The notes below the pieces were generated by a model. That model worked only from the letters and a program-made list of their open reading frames with translations, made no database searches and had not been told where the DNA came from. From the NCBI GenBank assembly GCA_910587345.1, contig CAJUKH010000013.1, positions 62,001-126,000 of the forward strand: a stretch of DNA of 64,000 nt, in the 5' to 3' direction. This document shows, piece by piece, positions 7,915 to 16,327 of this stretch (the first letter of the stretch is position 1; the number at the start of each line of letters is the position of its first letter). The position numbers and the translations under genes are program-made. This stretch comes from an uncultured Oscillospiraceae bacterium (lineage in GTDB: Bacteria; Bacillota; Clostridia; Oscillospirales; Oscillospiraceae).

Positions 7915-8504
7915 AAACTTTCCTCCTTGATGACCACTTTTTCAAAGTAGCCGGTTTCTTTGGCGGCAAGCTCCTCTGTGCCGCCACCGCTGGAGGTGGG
8001 CTTCCAGCCTGGTGTCGAGACACCAGCATAGCCACCAGCAGCTTGGATGAACGTGACCTGGAACTCAGCCATGGCCCGGAACTCCTGCCCGATCTCGTTG
8101 AGCAGAGCGGTCACATCGGTAACAGACCCCATCAGGCTGATGGTGATATTCAGGCTCTCCGCCAGGTCAGCGGCATAGTCTGAGCGCAGGAAGTTCACGA
8201 AGTCAAGCAGGTCGTTGACCGCCGTGTTCTCCCTGGCCGGGGCATCACCGTCTCCCCCTCCCCGTTCTGCGCCTGGGGTGTAGAGGTCTACCTCCCAGAC
8301 CGTCTTCATCACATAGAGCCTGGTATCATTCGGCCCCTGGATGCTATTCCCGGAAGGGGTCAACGGCCCGGTCTTCAACATGACAAAAGGCGGGGTGGGC
8401 TTGGCGGCGTTTCCGTCCGCCCAGACCACCCCGTCATCCGGCAGGTTTCCAAAGTAGGTTCTGGTGATGTCGTACAGGTTCTCCTTCAACTCTCTCAGGT
8501 TCAC
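7911..8504 (-). CDS. Neck/tail terminator protein (LIC_12616-like)
   Basis: 197 residues starting MNLRELKENLYDITRTYFGN. The N-terminal helix followed by PPFVMLKTGPLTPSG and the late section EFRAMAEFQVTFIQA match the phage neck terminator family that closes the tail end and joins it to the head. A loop rich in Gly/Asp (ERGGGDGDAPAREN) lies near 85-95. ATGA-type overlaps join it to both neighbours, so translation is probably coupled along the connector genes. Confidence 0.7.
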   Translation of the reverse strand: MNLRELKENLYDITRTYFGNLPDDGVVWADGNAAKPTPPFVMLKTGPLTPSGNSIQGPNDTRLYVMKTVWEVDLYTPGAERGGGDGDAPARENTAVNDLLDFVNFLRSDYAADLAESLNITISLMGSVTDVTALLNEIGQEFRAMAEFQVTFIQAAGGYAGVSTPGWKPTSSGGGTEELAAKETGYFEKVVIKEESL

Positions 8505-8896
8505 TTATCGCCACCACCTTCGGCGGCGGTCTCCTCGGTCTTGGCCGAGGCTTCCGTCTGCCCTTCGGGGACTTCGGTGAACTTCGAGTAGTAGTGCCCC
8601 AGCGGTGTGGCCGTCCACGGCTCAGAAGAGATACACTCGAACCACCTTCCCTCATAGAACAGGCGATCCGCTTTGATCCCAGCCTTCTGGTCGGCCGTCT
8701 GGATGGGGTGGTCTCCGAAGGTCTTGATGTGCTTCATGGAGCGTTCGCCTTCCGGCAGCACCTCAAGCTCCTTGGCGGAGAACGGCTGAACGTCCAGCTC
8801 AACCTGGATGTCGGAGTAGCCGCTGGTGGCGTAGCCCCGCTTGACCTTCTTCTTCTGGAAGCGGCGCAGGGTGTAGGGCTTTCTCCACAGTCTCAT
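8501..8896 (-). CDS. Head-tail connector/closure-type protein, unassigned
   Basis: A 131-residue protein with a very basic N-terminus (MRLWRKPYTLRRFQKKKVKR), a middle beta-rich part (IQVELDVQPFSAKELEVLPE, then LFYEGRWFECISSEPW) and an acidic Ala/Glu-rich tail. Length and place between the gpG/gp10-like and terminator genes suggest head closure or stopper function. No diagnostic motif was recognised, so the role rests on synteny. Confidence 0.5.
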   Translation of the reverse strand: MRLWRKPYTLRRFQKKKVKRGYATSGYSDIQVELDVQPFSAKELEVLPEGERSMKHIKTFGDHPIQTADQKAGIKADRLFYEGRWFECISSEPWTATPLGHYYSKFTEVPEGQTEASAKTEETAAEGGGDK

Positions 8897-9361
8897 TTAC
8901 CCACCTCCTCCCTTCTGCGTGATGGTGAAGTTGACTGACTGAAGCATCTGTGAGGTGTCTATCAGGGGCTTGTCAGACCCCTTTTTCTTGATGGTGCTGG
9001 GAGCGTTCGGGGCGAAGTCTCCGTCCAGGATTGTCTGTTGCACCAAGCTCTTCTGCTCAACGCCGAGCTGTTGCAGCACGCTCTCTGCCGTTGCCCCCTT
9101 TACCAGCCTCTTGGCCTGGAGCTGCCCGAAGGTCAGGATCTCCGCCTCATGGCTATCTACGCTCTCACGCAGAAACGGGCGAGACGGAGATGTTGCAGTC
9201 CCCAGCTCGTTCCACATGGCAACATCGCACAAATCCACCCCATCAGCAGAGGTCGCCGCTCCTTTCTGGAAGCCGACACGGACTTGGAGCCGCTTCAGCT
9301 TTTCCAGCTCTGCGAAAAACCTCTTTCCTTCCGGGGTCAGACGATCATGCCCGGTCGCCAT
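8897..9361 (-). CDS. Virion morphogenesis / tail completion protein (gp10/gpG-like)
   Basis: 154 residues from the ATG at 9361. A GTG two codons earlier overlaps the upstream TGA and is the alternative start. The motif VRVGFQKGA near 30, then DVAMWNELGT and SPSRPFLRESVD, is the signature of the HK97-gp10/Mu-gpG family of head-tail joining proteins (VGI...A..NE.GT...PARPFLR). The C-terminus (KPLIDTSQMLQSVNFTI) also fits the family pattern. It acts during tail attachment. Confidence 0.8.
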   Translation of the reverse strand: MATGHDRLTPEGKRFFAELEKLKRLQVRVGFQKGAATSADGVDLCDVAMWNELGTATSPSRPFLRESVDSHEAEILTFGQLQAKRLVKGATAESVLQQLGVEQKSLVQQTILDGDFAPNAPSTIKKKGSDKPLIDTSQMLQSVNFTITQKGGGG

Positions 9362-9363
9362 GG

Positions 9364-9735
9364 TCACAGCCCAAAGGCGCAGGTGATAGGGATAATCACC
9401 TTTCGCCTTATCGAGAGAAACTGGAGGCCATAGGACGTGAGGGCAAGCTCGGCATCGGTCAACGACCCCTGCGGGGCAGAGAAGCCGATAGAGCGATTAC
9501 CCTCCGAGTAGTTTGTTACCCGGAGGGTATCGCTCACGGTTCCCTCTTCATTGACCCCCAAACCTGCCATCTTCATCCGATGGCAGACCAGGTAGGCAAG
9601 GGCCTGGTCGTACAATTCCCCGAACTTCTCCTTGCTGAGAAGGGGCTTGCTGATCTCCAGCCAGTTTCCGACCTCTTCAGGCGGAACGGCGGAGAACTCC
9701 TTACCAACAAGGGTGATGATTTCAGTCGGGGTCAT
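9364..9735 (-). CDS. Head-tail connector protein (DUF4054-like)
   Basis: 123 residues beginning MTPTEIITLVGKEFSAVPPE, with AGGGAGGAGCC just upstream. Longer readings of this frame lack a ribosome site and run into the neighbouring gene. The helical order (VGNWLEISKPLLSKEKFGEL, then YDQALAYLVCHRMKMAGLG) is typical of DUF4054/gp6-like adaptors that bind below the portal. The last codons overlap the gpG-like gene by 3 bases. Confidence 0.75.
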   Translation of the reverse strand: MTPTEIITLVGKEFSAVPPEEVGNWLEISKPLLSKEKFGELYDQALAYLVCHRMKMAGLGVNEEGTVSDTLRVTNYSEGNRSIGFSAPQGSLTDAELALTSYGLQFLSIRRKVIIPITCAFGL

Positions 9736-9748
9736 GTCGGCTCCTCCC

Positions 9749-10168
9749 TTACTGTTCCTGGAGCTTGGCGATGAGCTTCTCCTTGAGCGTGGGGATGGTG
9801 TCGCCTTCCACGACCTCGATGCCAGCCTCCTCACAGGCGGCGTCCAGCTCGCCACGGTTCATCTTGTTGATGGCCTTGATGCGCTCCTGGATCTGGTCAA
9901 CCTGGTCGTTCTGGCCGGGGTCGGTAGTGCCGCCCTGGGAGCCAGTCTCCTGACCGGGGTCGGTAGTGCCAGCCCCATCCTGAACAGGGGGAGCGGCGGA
10001 TGTACGGCCGCTCTGGAAGGGGGCGTCGCAGGAGAGGACGCCCTTCTCCAGCATGAGGCCGATGGTGTCATTGCCCTCGTAGGGCTTCGGCAGGGGCTTG
10101 CTCTCGCCGGGGAGGAGCGTCAACGCCCCGATGTGGACGATCTTCTGGCCTTTGTTGGTGATATTCAT
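9749..10168 (-). CDS. Small head-region protein with C-terminal HeH/SAP-like helices
   Basis: 139 residues. The N-terminal 45 residues form a small beta domain (VHIGALTLLPGESKPLPKPY). The middle is a Pro/Gly/Thr/Gln-rich linker with near repeats of TDPGQ. The last 45 residues read like a helix-extended-loop-helix unit (INKMNRGELDAACEEAGI, then TIPTLKEKLIAKL). Such genes often follow the capsid gene, and the HeH/SAP-type part may bind nucleic acid. The exact role is unknown. Confidence 0.55.
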   Translation of the reverse strand: MNITNKGQKIVHIGALTLLPGESKPLPKPYEGNDTIGLMLEKGVLSCDAPFQSGRTSAAPPVQDGAGTTDPGQETGSQGGTTDPGQNDQVDQIQERIKAINKMNRGELDAACEEAGIEVVEGDTIPTLKEKLIAKLQEQ

Positions 10169-10183
10169 ACTGGCTCCTCCTTC

Positions 10184-11233
10184 TTACACGCCGACCGCAA
10201 TGACGGCGGACAGCGGGTAGTAAATCATGGCACCGACCACACGGGCCTCGCAGGGAACCTCGATCTCCAGATTCTTGTTCTGGGCGGGGTGCTGGAGGAA
10301 GGGCATGGGCACCTCAATAGCCATCTTCTTCTCGCTCTTGGTGTAGAGCAGAAGGACGCCCTTGCCGGTGCCGTCATCCTTGGCGTAGGGGTTGGTGTCG
10401 GTGGCGTTGCTGTTCAGCTCCGGCGTGGACACAATCTCCTTGATGCTACCGGGCAGATTGTCCTGGAGGAACTTCAGCAGCGTAACGCTGGTGTCGGGGA
10501 TGCGGGTGGTGCCCAGGGCGATGTAGGTCTCCTCCGGCAGGGCCAGAGTGTCGGGCTTCTCAACGCCGTGGGTGGTCTTGGAGACCTGCTTGAGGATGCC
10601 CTTGACATCAGCCAGGCACTCATCGGCGGTCTTCTCCGTCCACTCGGTCTTGCCGCTGGCACCCTGGGCCAGGATGTAGACTGGGATGTCGTTCCCCTCG
10701 CTGAGAACGCCGGGCAGCCCGGACTCCTTATCGCCCATCCAGGCGATGCGGTTGATGATGCGCTCGATCTGATACCGGGCGGTGTCAGCCTTGCGGACAT
10801 CCAGGGACTTGCCAGCCATGCGGGAGGCCCTCATCTCCTGGATGGAGTAGCCGTAGGAGTCGCCCACGGACTTCACGGGGACGGTGGTGGGAGTGCCCTT
10901 CACATCCACACGGGGCAGGTCGTTGGCGTAGTTGCTGATGATCTTCGCCATGCCCTGCTTGTCGTAGGAGTAGTAGGTCACGGTCTCGGCACCCTCATCC
11001 ACCTCATGGGTGGTGGGGAACAGGGTCAGGGCCGTGAACTCAGGGTACTGGACATCATAGGTCTCGGACTTGATGAAGTCCAGCTCACGGGCAAAGAAGA
11101 TGGCGGCGTCCTCAGCGGAGTCGAACCGCATATTGGGATTCTTCGCCAGGGTGGACGGGATGGCGGAAGCGAAAATGGCAGCCGCATCCGCCAGATCATA
11201 GGTCTTGGACGGCATCATGGAATCGTATCTCAT
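10184..11233 (-). CDS. Major capsid protein (DUF2184 family)
   Basis: 349 residues starting MRYDSMMPSKTYDLADAAAI, with GGAGGAGTAAAACC before the ATG. DUF2184 features include the section DVQYPEFTALTLFPTTHEVD, RADTARYQIERIINRIAWMG-type helices near 165-190, and a C-terminal beta-rich end (EIEVPCEARVVGAMIYYPLS). The protein is the HK97-fold shell subunit. It follows the cement-like gene and the protease/scaffold gene, the normal order. It is highly biased in codon use, as expected for the most abundant virion protein. Confidence 0.9.
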   Translation of the reverse strand: MRYDSMMPSKTYDLADAAAIFASAIPSTLAKNPNMRFDSAEDAAIFFARELDFIKSETYDVQYPEFTALTLFPTTHEVDEGAETVTYYSYDKQGMAKIISNYANDLPRVDVKGTPTTVPVKSVGDSYGYSIQEMRASRMAGKSLDVRKADTARYQIERIINRIAWMGDKESGLPGVLSEGNDIPVYILAQGASGKTEWTEKTADECLADVKGILKQVSKTTHGVEKPDTLALPEETYIALGTTRIPDTSVTLLKFLQDNLPGSIKEIVSTPELNSNATDTNPYAKDDGTGKGVLLLYTKSEKKMAIEVPMPFLQHPAQNKNLEIEVPCEARVVGAMIYYPLSAVIAVGV

Positions 11234-11251
11234 GGTTTTACTCCTCCTTCG

Positions 11252-11749
11252 TTACGCCTGGGCCTGGCCGAACAGCTCGATGGGAGCCACGTTGCCAGTT
11301 CCCTTCGAGCCGATGAAGCGACCCTTAACGGCGATGGTAGAACCTTCCTCGGCGGCGTTGGTGAAGCACCCAGCATCGTCGCCGCTGATGACCAGGTACA
11401 GGCTGTCACCATACTGGGGGGTGACATTGGGCTTGATGCGGCCCCAGATCTTCCCCTGCTGGAGAACGCTCAGAGAGGCCATGGGCGAGATGAGGACGGT
11501 GCCGTCCCGATCCATCTCGGCATTGTAGCCGCCGTTTACGACAACGCCCTCGAACTTGGCGGCGGTCGTGTCAGCGACGGGAACCTTGACGTTGGAGCCG
11601 GGGGCAGAACCCTGGACAACGCCGAAGCCGAACTTCATGGCATGACCGGCCTCGCCGTTCATGCGGGTCACGATGTCGTGGTTGGAGAGGTCATAGAGAC
11701 CACCGGCCGCACCACAGGGCGGCACCTGGTTATAAGTCGTCTGGCTCAT
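11252..11749 (-). CDS. Capsid cement/decoration protein (Gp24-like)
   Basis: A 165-residue beta-rich protein starting MSQTTYNQVPPCGAAGGLYD. The N-terminal Gly/Pro-rich arm, VNGGYNAEMDRDGTVLISPM, and the late IWGRIKPNVTPQYGDSLYLV are like phage structural cement proteins of the Gp24/DUF2190 group, which stabilise the expanded capsid. It sits between the protease/scaffold gene and the major capsid gene and overlaps the former by one base. Confidence 0.75.
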   Translation of the reverse strand: MSQTTYNQVPPCGAAGGLYDLSNHDIVTRMNGEAGHAMKFGFGVVQGSAPGSNVKVPVADTTAAKFEGVVVNGGYNAEMDRDGTVLISPMASLSVLQQGKIWGRIKPNVTPQYGDSLYLVISGDDAGCFTNAAEEGSTIAVKGRFIGSKGTGNVAPIELFGQAQA

Positions 11750-12585
11750 TACTGCTTACCTCCATTCTCCTCGATGCGGTCGAGCATACGCTGACGGGCA
11801 GCGTCCGCACCGGTGGTAGCCGCACCATCGGCGGCGAACTTCTTGGTGACGCCATCGTGGTTCATCATCTGACCACGCTGGTAACTGGTGTCCTTCCGGG
11901 CCATGGCGGTCTCCTTCGCCAGGTCATAGGCGGCCTGGATGTAGGCGGGACTCTTGCCGTCCAGCCGCATGGAGGGATTGACCTTCTGGATGATGGCCTT
12001 CTTCGCATCGACCAGGGTCATACCCTCCAGGCCGTCCATGTGGAGCTTATCGCCCAGGCGAACGACCTCCAGCCGCTCCCGGAACAGCTTGTCGGCGCTA
12101 TCGGCGTTCAGGGTCTTGCCCTCGCCATCGTCACCGTCCTGCTTGGGTTCATCGGAAGGGGGAGTGTCATCGCCGTCAGTGGTGGCGGCAGGAGCGGAAG
12201 CCCCAAAGTCCTTCTCAGCCTGGAGGGTCTCGATGACCTCCAGCAGGGTGCCGATGTCCTCATCCTGCTGGGCAATGACGCCCATGGCCTCCTCGGTAGT
12301 GCCGGGGTCGCCAGCGGAGTCACGCCGGTCACGCCGGTCTCTGACCATCTGCACCTTGTCGGTGCAGCCCTCGCCATCGGCGGCACCAGCAGGAACCGGA
12401 GCAGCGGCGGGAGCGGCGGCAGGAGCCTGGGCGGGAGCCGCAGGAGCGGCGGCGGGATTGCCACCGCCACCGTTGGCGGCAGCGAGACGGTCGGCCTTCC
12501 GAGCCTGGAACTTGCCCACGGCGTCCTGAAGCTCCTCCGGGGTCATGGCCCCATCCCGTCTCTCGGTCTTCTTGGGAACACTCAT
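11749..12585 (-). CDS. Nested scaffold protein from internal start
   Basis: Inside the protease gene, AAGGAGG lies at 12,602-12,596, ten bases before an in-frame ATG at 12,585. The product would be 278 residues starting MSVPKKTERRDGAMTPEELQ and would contain only the linker, coiled coil and helical C-terminus. The ribosome site is as good as those of full genes in this operon, and it falls exactly at the domain boundary. The arrangement matches lambda C/Nu3, where a scaffold is made in frame within the protease gene. Expression is inferred. Confidence 0.65.
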   Translation of the reverse strand: MSVPKKTERRDGAMTPEELQDAVGKFQARKADRLAAANGGGGNPAAAPAAPAQAPAAAPAAAPVPAGAADGEGCTDKVQMVRDRRDRRDSAGDPGTTEEAMGVIAQQDEDIGTLLEVIETLQAEKDFGASAPAATTDGDDTPPSDEPKQDGDDGEGKTLNADSADKLFRERLEVVRLGDKLHMDGLEGMTLVDAKKAIIQKVNPSMRLDGKSPAYIQAAYDLAKETAMARKDTSYQRGQMMNHDGVTKKFAADGAATTGADAARQRMLDRIEENGGKQ

Positions 12586-13149
12586 AACTTTCTTTCCTCC
12601 TTGCAAAATTTCAGGATCTCGACTGTCAATATTCAGCCGAGCCTGTTCTCCGGCCCTCGCCGCTTCGACAAGAGCCAGATGGTTGATGCGGATATTCGTC
12701 TGGATGGCGTCATAGGGCTGGCCGTTCCAAACGCCGGGGGTCTCATCGAGATCCACGCTGTAACCGAGGGACAGCTCTTTCAGGCCGCTCCTCTGCATGG
12801 CATCAGTGTTGTGAATCACGATCTCCGCCCGGACATCATCGCCATCCTGGTAGCCCTCGCTCATAATGGTGCCGATGGCCTCCCGCTGGACGTTGTTCTT
12901 ATTGACTTCGCCAGCTTGGTGCGTGATGATGATGGGCTTGCCCTTGTAGCTTGCCAGACTCTCAGGGTCAAAGACATTCTCCGGGAGCCGAAGCTCTCGA
13001 TGGATCTTGCCGCCCTTGAGATACTCGAAAATCCCCACCGATGTCACGATGGGGTGGTCTACCAAATATCCCTCGGCGGTGAAGTAGGTATCGCTGACGG
13101 GGATGCTATCAAGTCGATGCGCCCTCTTCAGCTTGGGGGGGTCGCTCAT
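11749..13149 (-). CDS. Prohead maturation protease (DUF2213) with C-terminal scaffold region
   Basis: 466 residues. Residues 1-185 carry the DUF2213 protease domain: TYFTAEGYLVDHPIVTSVGI, KPIIITHQAG near 90-100, and GLKELSLGYSVDLDE near 135-150 with a conserved serine. Residues 187-466 contain an Ala/Pro-rich linker, a coiled-coil section (DEDIGTLLEVIETLQAEKDF) and a helical C-terminus typical of scaffolds. Proteases of this family cut the scaffold and sometimes the capsid during head maturation. An internal start at 12,585 appears able to produce the scaffold part alone. Confidence 0.85.
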   Translation of the reverse strand: MSDPPKLKRAHRLDSIPVSDTYFTAEGYLVDHPIVTSVGIFEYLKGGKIHRELRLPENVFDPESLASYKGKPIIITHQAGEVNKNNVQREAIGTIMSEGYQDGDDVRAEIVIHNTDAMQRSGLKELSLGYSVDLDETPGVWNGQPYDAIQTNIRINHLALVEAARAGEQARLNIDSRDPEILQGGKKVMSVPKKTERRDGAMTPEELQDAVGKFQARKADRLAAANGGGGNPAAAPAAPAQAPAAAPAAAPVPAGAADGEGCTDKVQMVRDRRDRRDSAGDPGTTEEAMGVIAQQDEDIGTLLEVIETLQAEKDFGASAPAATTDGDDTPPSDEPKQDGDDGEGKTLNADSADKLFRERLEVVRLGDKLHMDGLEGMTLVDAKKAIIQKVNPSMRLDGKSPAYIQAAYDLAKETAMARKDTSYQRGQMMNHDGVTKKFAADGAATTGADAARQRMLDRIEENGGKQ

Positions 13150-13370
13150 TTGGGCTGTTCGCCTCCTTCTTCCTCCGCAGTAAGGGCTTCGGTGAGCTGG
13201 AGAACAAGCTCCTGCGCCGAGCCGAGCTTACTGACACGGATTTCGGAGAGCTTACCGGCCAGGTCGGGATCTCCCTCCTGCACCAGCTCGATCTCCTCGG
13301 TGACTTTGGCGATGGAGTCCGCTTCTCCCGCCAGAAGTCTGCAAATACTCTGGATTTCCTTTGCCGACAT
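13146..13370 (-). CDS. Small acidic helical phage protein, unknown
   Basis: A 74-residue product starting MSAKEIQSICRLLAGEADSI, predicted to be almost entirely helical and acidic (TEEIELVQEGDP, then LTEALTAEEEGGEQ). It lies between the head morphogenesis gene and the protease, overlapping the latter by 4 bases. No family was recognised. A role in head assembly is suggested only by its place. Confidence 0.55.
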   Translation of the reverse strand: MSAKEIQSICRLLAGEADSIAKVTEEIELVQEGDPDLAGKLSEIRVSKLGSAQELVLQLTEALTAEEEGGEQPK

Positions 13371-13437
13371 ATCCTTGACCTCCTTTCTGCGGTATTCCTG
13401 GGGCTTGGGGTTCTACCCAGCGATCTTCTTTTTCATA

Positions 13438-14340
13438 TCAACCGCCTCCTTTCATGGGCAAGTCTATCGTTTTGATATTGAACACGGGGATGGCGATGCA
13501 CCGGCATTGAAAGTCCTCGCCGGGGTGCCCCCGTCGTCCGCTTTTGGTGTCCACGATGGGAGGGTCATCCCATCGGAACCGCTTGCCGTCCAGCTCACGG
13601 TGGCGTTCACGCACCCGGCTGTCCCCCACCGACCGCCATATGTACTCCTCGACCCCGGCGTCCTGCTGCTGTTCCTTGGCAAGCTCGCCGTTGAGCTTAC
13701 TGAGCTGGTCTCTGGCAATGAGCCGGGCCGACCGCTTCTTTACGCCGTAGGTGTCCTGGATGTCCTTCAGGATGGCGGTGATAGTTCTCCCGCCCCGGAA
13801 GCCCTCTTTGACGATGACCTTCATCTCGGCCATTGTGTCCTTCGGGATGGACTTGATGAGGTCTACGTTTCCGTCCACCCAGGCATCGAGCTGTCGTCTG
13901 TAGAACTCCCCCAGATAGTAATCGTCCATCAGGTCGATGCCCAGAGTGGCCGATACCTCCCGCTTCCACTCCTTGATAGAGAGCTTCTGTGTCATGTGGG
14001 CCAGTCCCTCCAGCTTTTGGCGGAGGCCAAACTCCTCCATCCGCTTGTCAAGGTCTATCCCAGCAGCAGAGAAGGCCCGTTCGATGGCCGCCATCAGATC
14101 TCCGGCAGAATCCAAACGCCGCCGCTCCTCCCTGTCCGCCCTGGCCGCCGCCCGGATCTGGGGCAGGTACTCCTTCAGGGTCTTGTTCACCAGACGGACG
14201 TAGGCATCAGTGAGGCGGATATACTCACGCTCTATTCCTTCTGGGTATCTGGCGACCGCCTTGCAGATGAGCCGCTCGTTCCCGTAGAACTTCGGCTTCA
14301 CCCTCTTGAGCATTTCCTCATGCAAGATGTGGTCGTTCAC
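13438..14340 (-). CDS. Head morphogenesis protein (Mu F / SPP1 gp7 family)
   Basis: 300 residues beginning with GTG (MNDHILHEEMLKRVKPKFYG), which is preceded by GGGAGGTGGAGCC. The C-terminal quarter has the family signature: SARLIARDQLSKLNGELAKE, then a WRSVGDSRVRERHRELDGKR stretch, and finally HPGEDFQCRCIAIPVF with two close cysteines. These minor head proteins sit near the portal and some are injected with DNA. It follows the portal gene with a gap of 112 bases in which no convincing gene was found. Confidence 0.9.
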   Translation of the reverse strand: MNDHILHEEMLKRVKPKFYGNERLICKAVARYPEGIEREYIRLTDAYVRLVNKTLKEYLPQIRAAARADREERRRLDSAGDLMAAIERAFSAAGIDLDKRMEEFGLRQKLEGLAHMTQKLSIKEWKREVSATLGIDLMDDYYLGEFYRRQLDAWVDGNVDLIKSIPKDTMAEMKVIVKEGFRGGRTITAILKDIQDTYGVKKRSARLIARDQLSKLNGELAKEQQQDAGVEEYIWRSVGDSRVRERHRELDGKRFRWDDPPIVDTKSGRRGHPGEDFQCRCIAIPVFNIKTIDLPMKGGG

Positions 14341-14452
14341 GGCTCCACCTCCCAGGGGTTAAAGCTGAAGGCTATCTGGTAGCCTCCTATCGCCGCTGTA
14401 TCGTGTTTTGCTGTGCGGCGAGGGTAAGATGATGGGCAAGAGAAAAGCCCGC

Positions 14453-16315
14453 TTAAATGCGGCCAGAAAACTCTGGAGCGATATTCCCGATGACGGTCTC
14501 AAAAAGCAGGTCTATGGACTTGTCGAACGGGTCAAAGCAAGGAGTCTCGTTGATTTCCTCGACCGTGAGGAACTCCGGGCCTGTCATCTCCTTCTCATCG
14601 CATACCGGGGTTCCGCCGTACTCGGTGCAGAGGAAGATAGCCGGTACGCCATACTCTTCGGAGAGACCATCGAGCTTTCCGAGGTAGACCAGATCGCCCA
14701 GCATGATGCCAAACTCCTCCATGGCCTCCCGCCTGGCCGTCGCCTCCGGGGTCTCTCCGTCCTCGATGTGACCGCCAGGGCCGCAGATGAGGCCGCTACC
14801 GTCACCCTTCCGGGTGGCGCACAGGATCTTTCCGTCCTTGATGACCAGCGTGGCAGCCGAGGTGCAGTCCATGTTCTGCTGAACGGTCTCTTCGCCACCA
14901 GTGAGAGCCACAGGGTCTTCCAGCCCCCACTGGTCGTCTTCCTCCTCCACCAGGTCTTCCACGTTGAACTCCTCGCTGGAGGCCAGTCCCTTCCGTACCT
15001 CGGAGGGGTCGATAGCTTGCATATCGCAATAAATCTGGGCGGTCTGGGCCTTCACATACTCAGTGTCGGCCTTGGTCTTATCTACATCCGCCTGTTCCTT
15101 CTCACTCAGACTCCACAGCGGAGTGAACTCCAGCTTGAAGGCGGGTTTCTCGGTCAGGTCGCCGGTGTAGAGGCCAGACAGGAAGATAACATCGAGCAGC
15201 GTCCGCAGGTTCTTCTTCAGCATGACCTTCTGGATTCGCTCGATGTAGTTGTACCAGTTCTCCATGTCGCTCTCGCCGGTCGCTGTCTCTCCAGCGGGAG
15301 ACCGGCCGAAGAGGATGGTCTGGGGGATGTTCGTCAAGGCGGAGAGCATATTGCAAGCACTATCAATGATGTCCTTCACGCCCGTAAAGGTGATAGACTT
15401 GAAATCGTAGTCCTCACCCTCGTTGTCAATGGCGATGCTATTCAGGATTCCACGGGCGGCGTCAATCAGCTCCAGCCGCTTGAGGGCCTGATTTTCGCCC
15501 TGGTCGGTGGTGAGCAACGCCGCCAGGCCCTTCATCTTGTAGACGGCCTGGACGCTACGCTCCAGGAGCCGGTAGCCGTTCCCGTGAGCGGTAATCGTCT
15601 CCTGAAGGTCTTTCTTGATGCGTACCAGCTCCGGCATACCCCAGAAGCGGTAATCCGAGTTGCTGGTGTTCTCCGGCAGGGTGCCGTTCTTGAAGAGGAG
15701 GCATCGGCTCTCGTGGACGACGAACGAGCCGTAGATGCTGGTGACATAGTAATACTCCGGCCTTCCCAGGCCGGGGCTATTGGCGTACAGACCGTTGTAG
15801 CCGTAGATGCCGGTGTAGTCAGGCATCACCAGGGGCCGCTCAAAGACCCGCAGTTCGTCGATTCCTCGGACATCGCTCCAGTTGACCGGCTCATCCAGGC
15901 CCCGCCCGTCATTGATGAGCATGACAATGATGGAGCCGCCATAGAGCCTGGCCCACTTGATGGCCGTAGCCGCCTTCTCCTCCCACTCCAGCTCATCCAT
16001 CTTGTCCTCGATGAAGGTCTGGATGGCATCATCCTTGAGTTTGAGGTCAAAGCCCCTTTTGAGGGCTTCATCTGCCGGTGTGTCAATGATCTTGGCAAAC
16101 AGGCCGTTTCCCTCATAGTAACTGGTGAGCATGACATCCGGGATGGTAGGCTCCGGCATGAAGTTATAGGCGCTTGAGCTGTCCCTCTTGCCGCCGTACT
16201 TGTTCAGGAGGTTGATATACCCGTCTGTGCGGAAGTGCCGCACCCCTTCCCTACCGCCCATCCTGGAGCGGATCTCGAAGGCTCTCCTTGCATTTGCTTC
16301 CTGATTCTTGTCCAC
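14453..16315 (-). CDS. Portal protein (DUF1073) fused to C-terminal NUDIX hydrolase
   Basis: 620 residues. Residues 1-440 are a portal of the DUF1073 (Phage_portal_3) type, with WARLYGGSIIVMLINDG near 121-137, GIDELRVFERP and the stretch TNIPQTILFGRSPAGETATG near 328-347. After an acidic linker (450-480) comes a NUDIX domain from about 486 to 600. Its Nudix box is complete: G515, E521, R529-E530, E533-E534 and G536 in the required spacing. Portals are the DNA gate of the capsid, while NUDIX enzymes cleave nucleoside diphosphates linked to another group. Nothing in the sequence suggests the fusion is a reading error, since the frame is continuous. The substrate is unknown. Confidence 0.85.
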   Translation of the reverse strand: MDKNQEANARRAFEIRSRMGGREGVRHFRTDGYINLLNKYGGKRDSSSAYNFMPEPTIPDVMLTSYYEGNGLFAKIIDTPADEALKRGFDLKLKDDAIQTFIEDKMDELEWEEKAATAIKWARLYGGSIIVMLINDGRGLDEPVNWSDVRGIDELRVFERPLVMPDYTGIYGYNGLYANSPGLGRPEYYYVTSIYGSFVVHESRCLLFKNGTLPENTSNSDYRFWGMPELVRIKKDLQETITAHGNGYRLLERSVQAVYKMKGLAALLTTDQGENQALKRLELIDAARGILNSIAIDNEGEDYDFKSITFTGVKDIIDSACNMLSALTNIPQTILFGRSPAGETATGESDMENWYNYIERIQKVMLKKNLRTLLDVIFLSGLYTGDLTEKPAFKLEFTPLWSLSEKEQADVDKTKADTEYVKAQTAQIYCDMQAIDPSEVRKGLASSEEFNVEDLVEEEDDQWGLEDPVALTGGEETVQQNMDCTSAATLVIKDGKILCATRKGDGSGLICGPGGHIEDGETPEATARREAMEEFGIMLGDLVYLGKLDGLSEEYGVPAIFLCTEYGGTPVCDEKEMTGPEFLTVEEINETPCFDPFDKSIDLLFETVIGNIAPEFSGRI

Positions 16316-16327
16316 GGTCTAACCTCC

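Noticed and set aside
9516..9530. TTACC-CGGAG-GGTAT, one mismatch from the operator consensus
   Set aside because: It lies inside the DUF4054-like coding region, with no promoter or partner site. One such near match is expected by chance.
9632..14382. Very long + strand open frames (720 and 841 residues) opposite the head genes
   Set aside because: They have no ribosome sites, repeat Gly/Leu/Val-rich low-complexity sequence and run across several well-supported minus strand genes. They result from GC-rich codon use.
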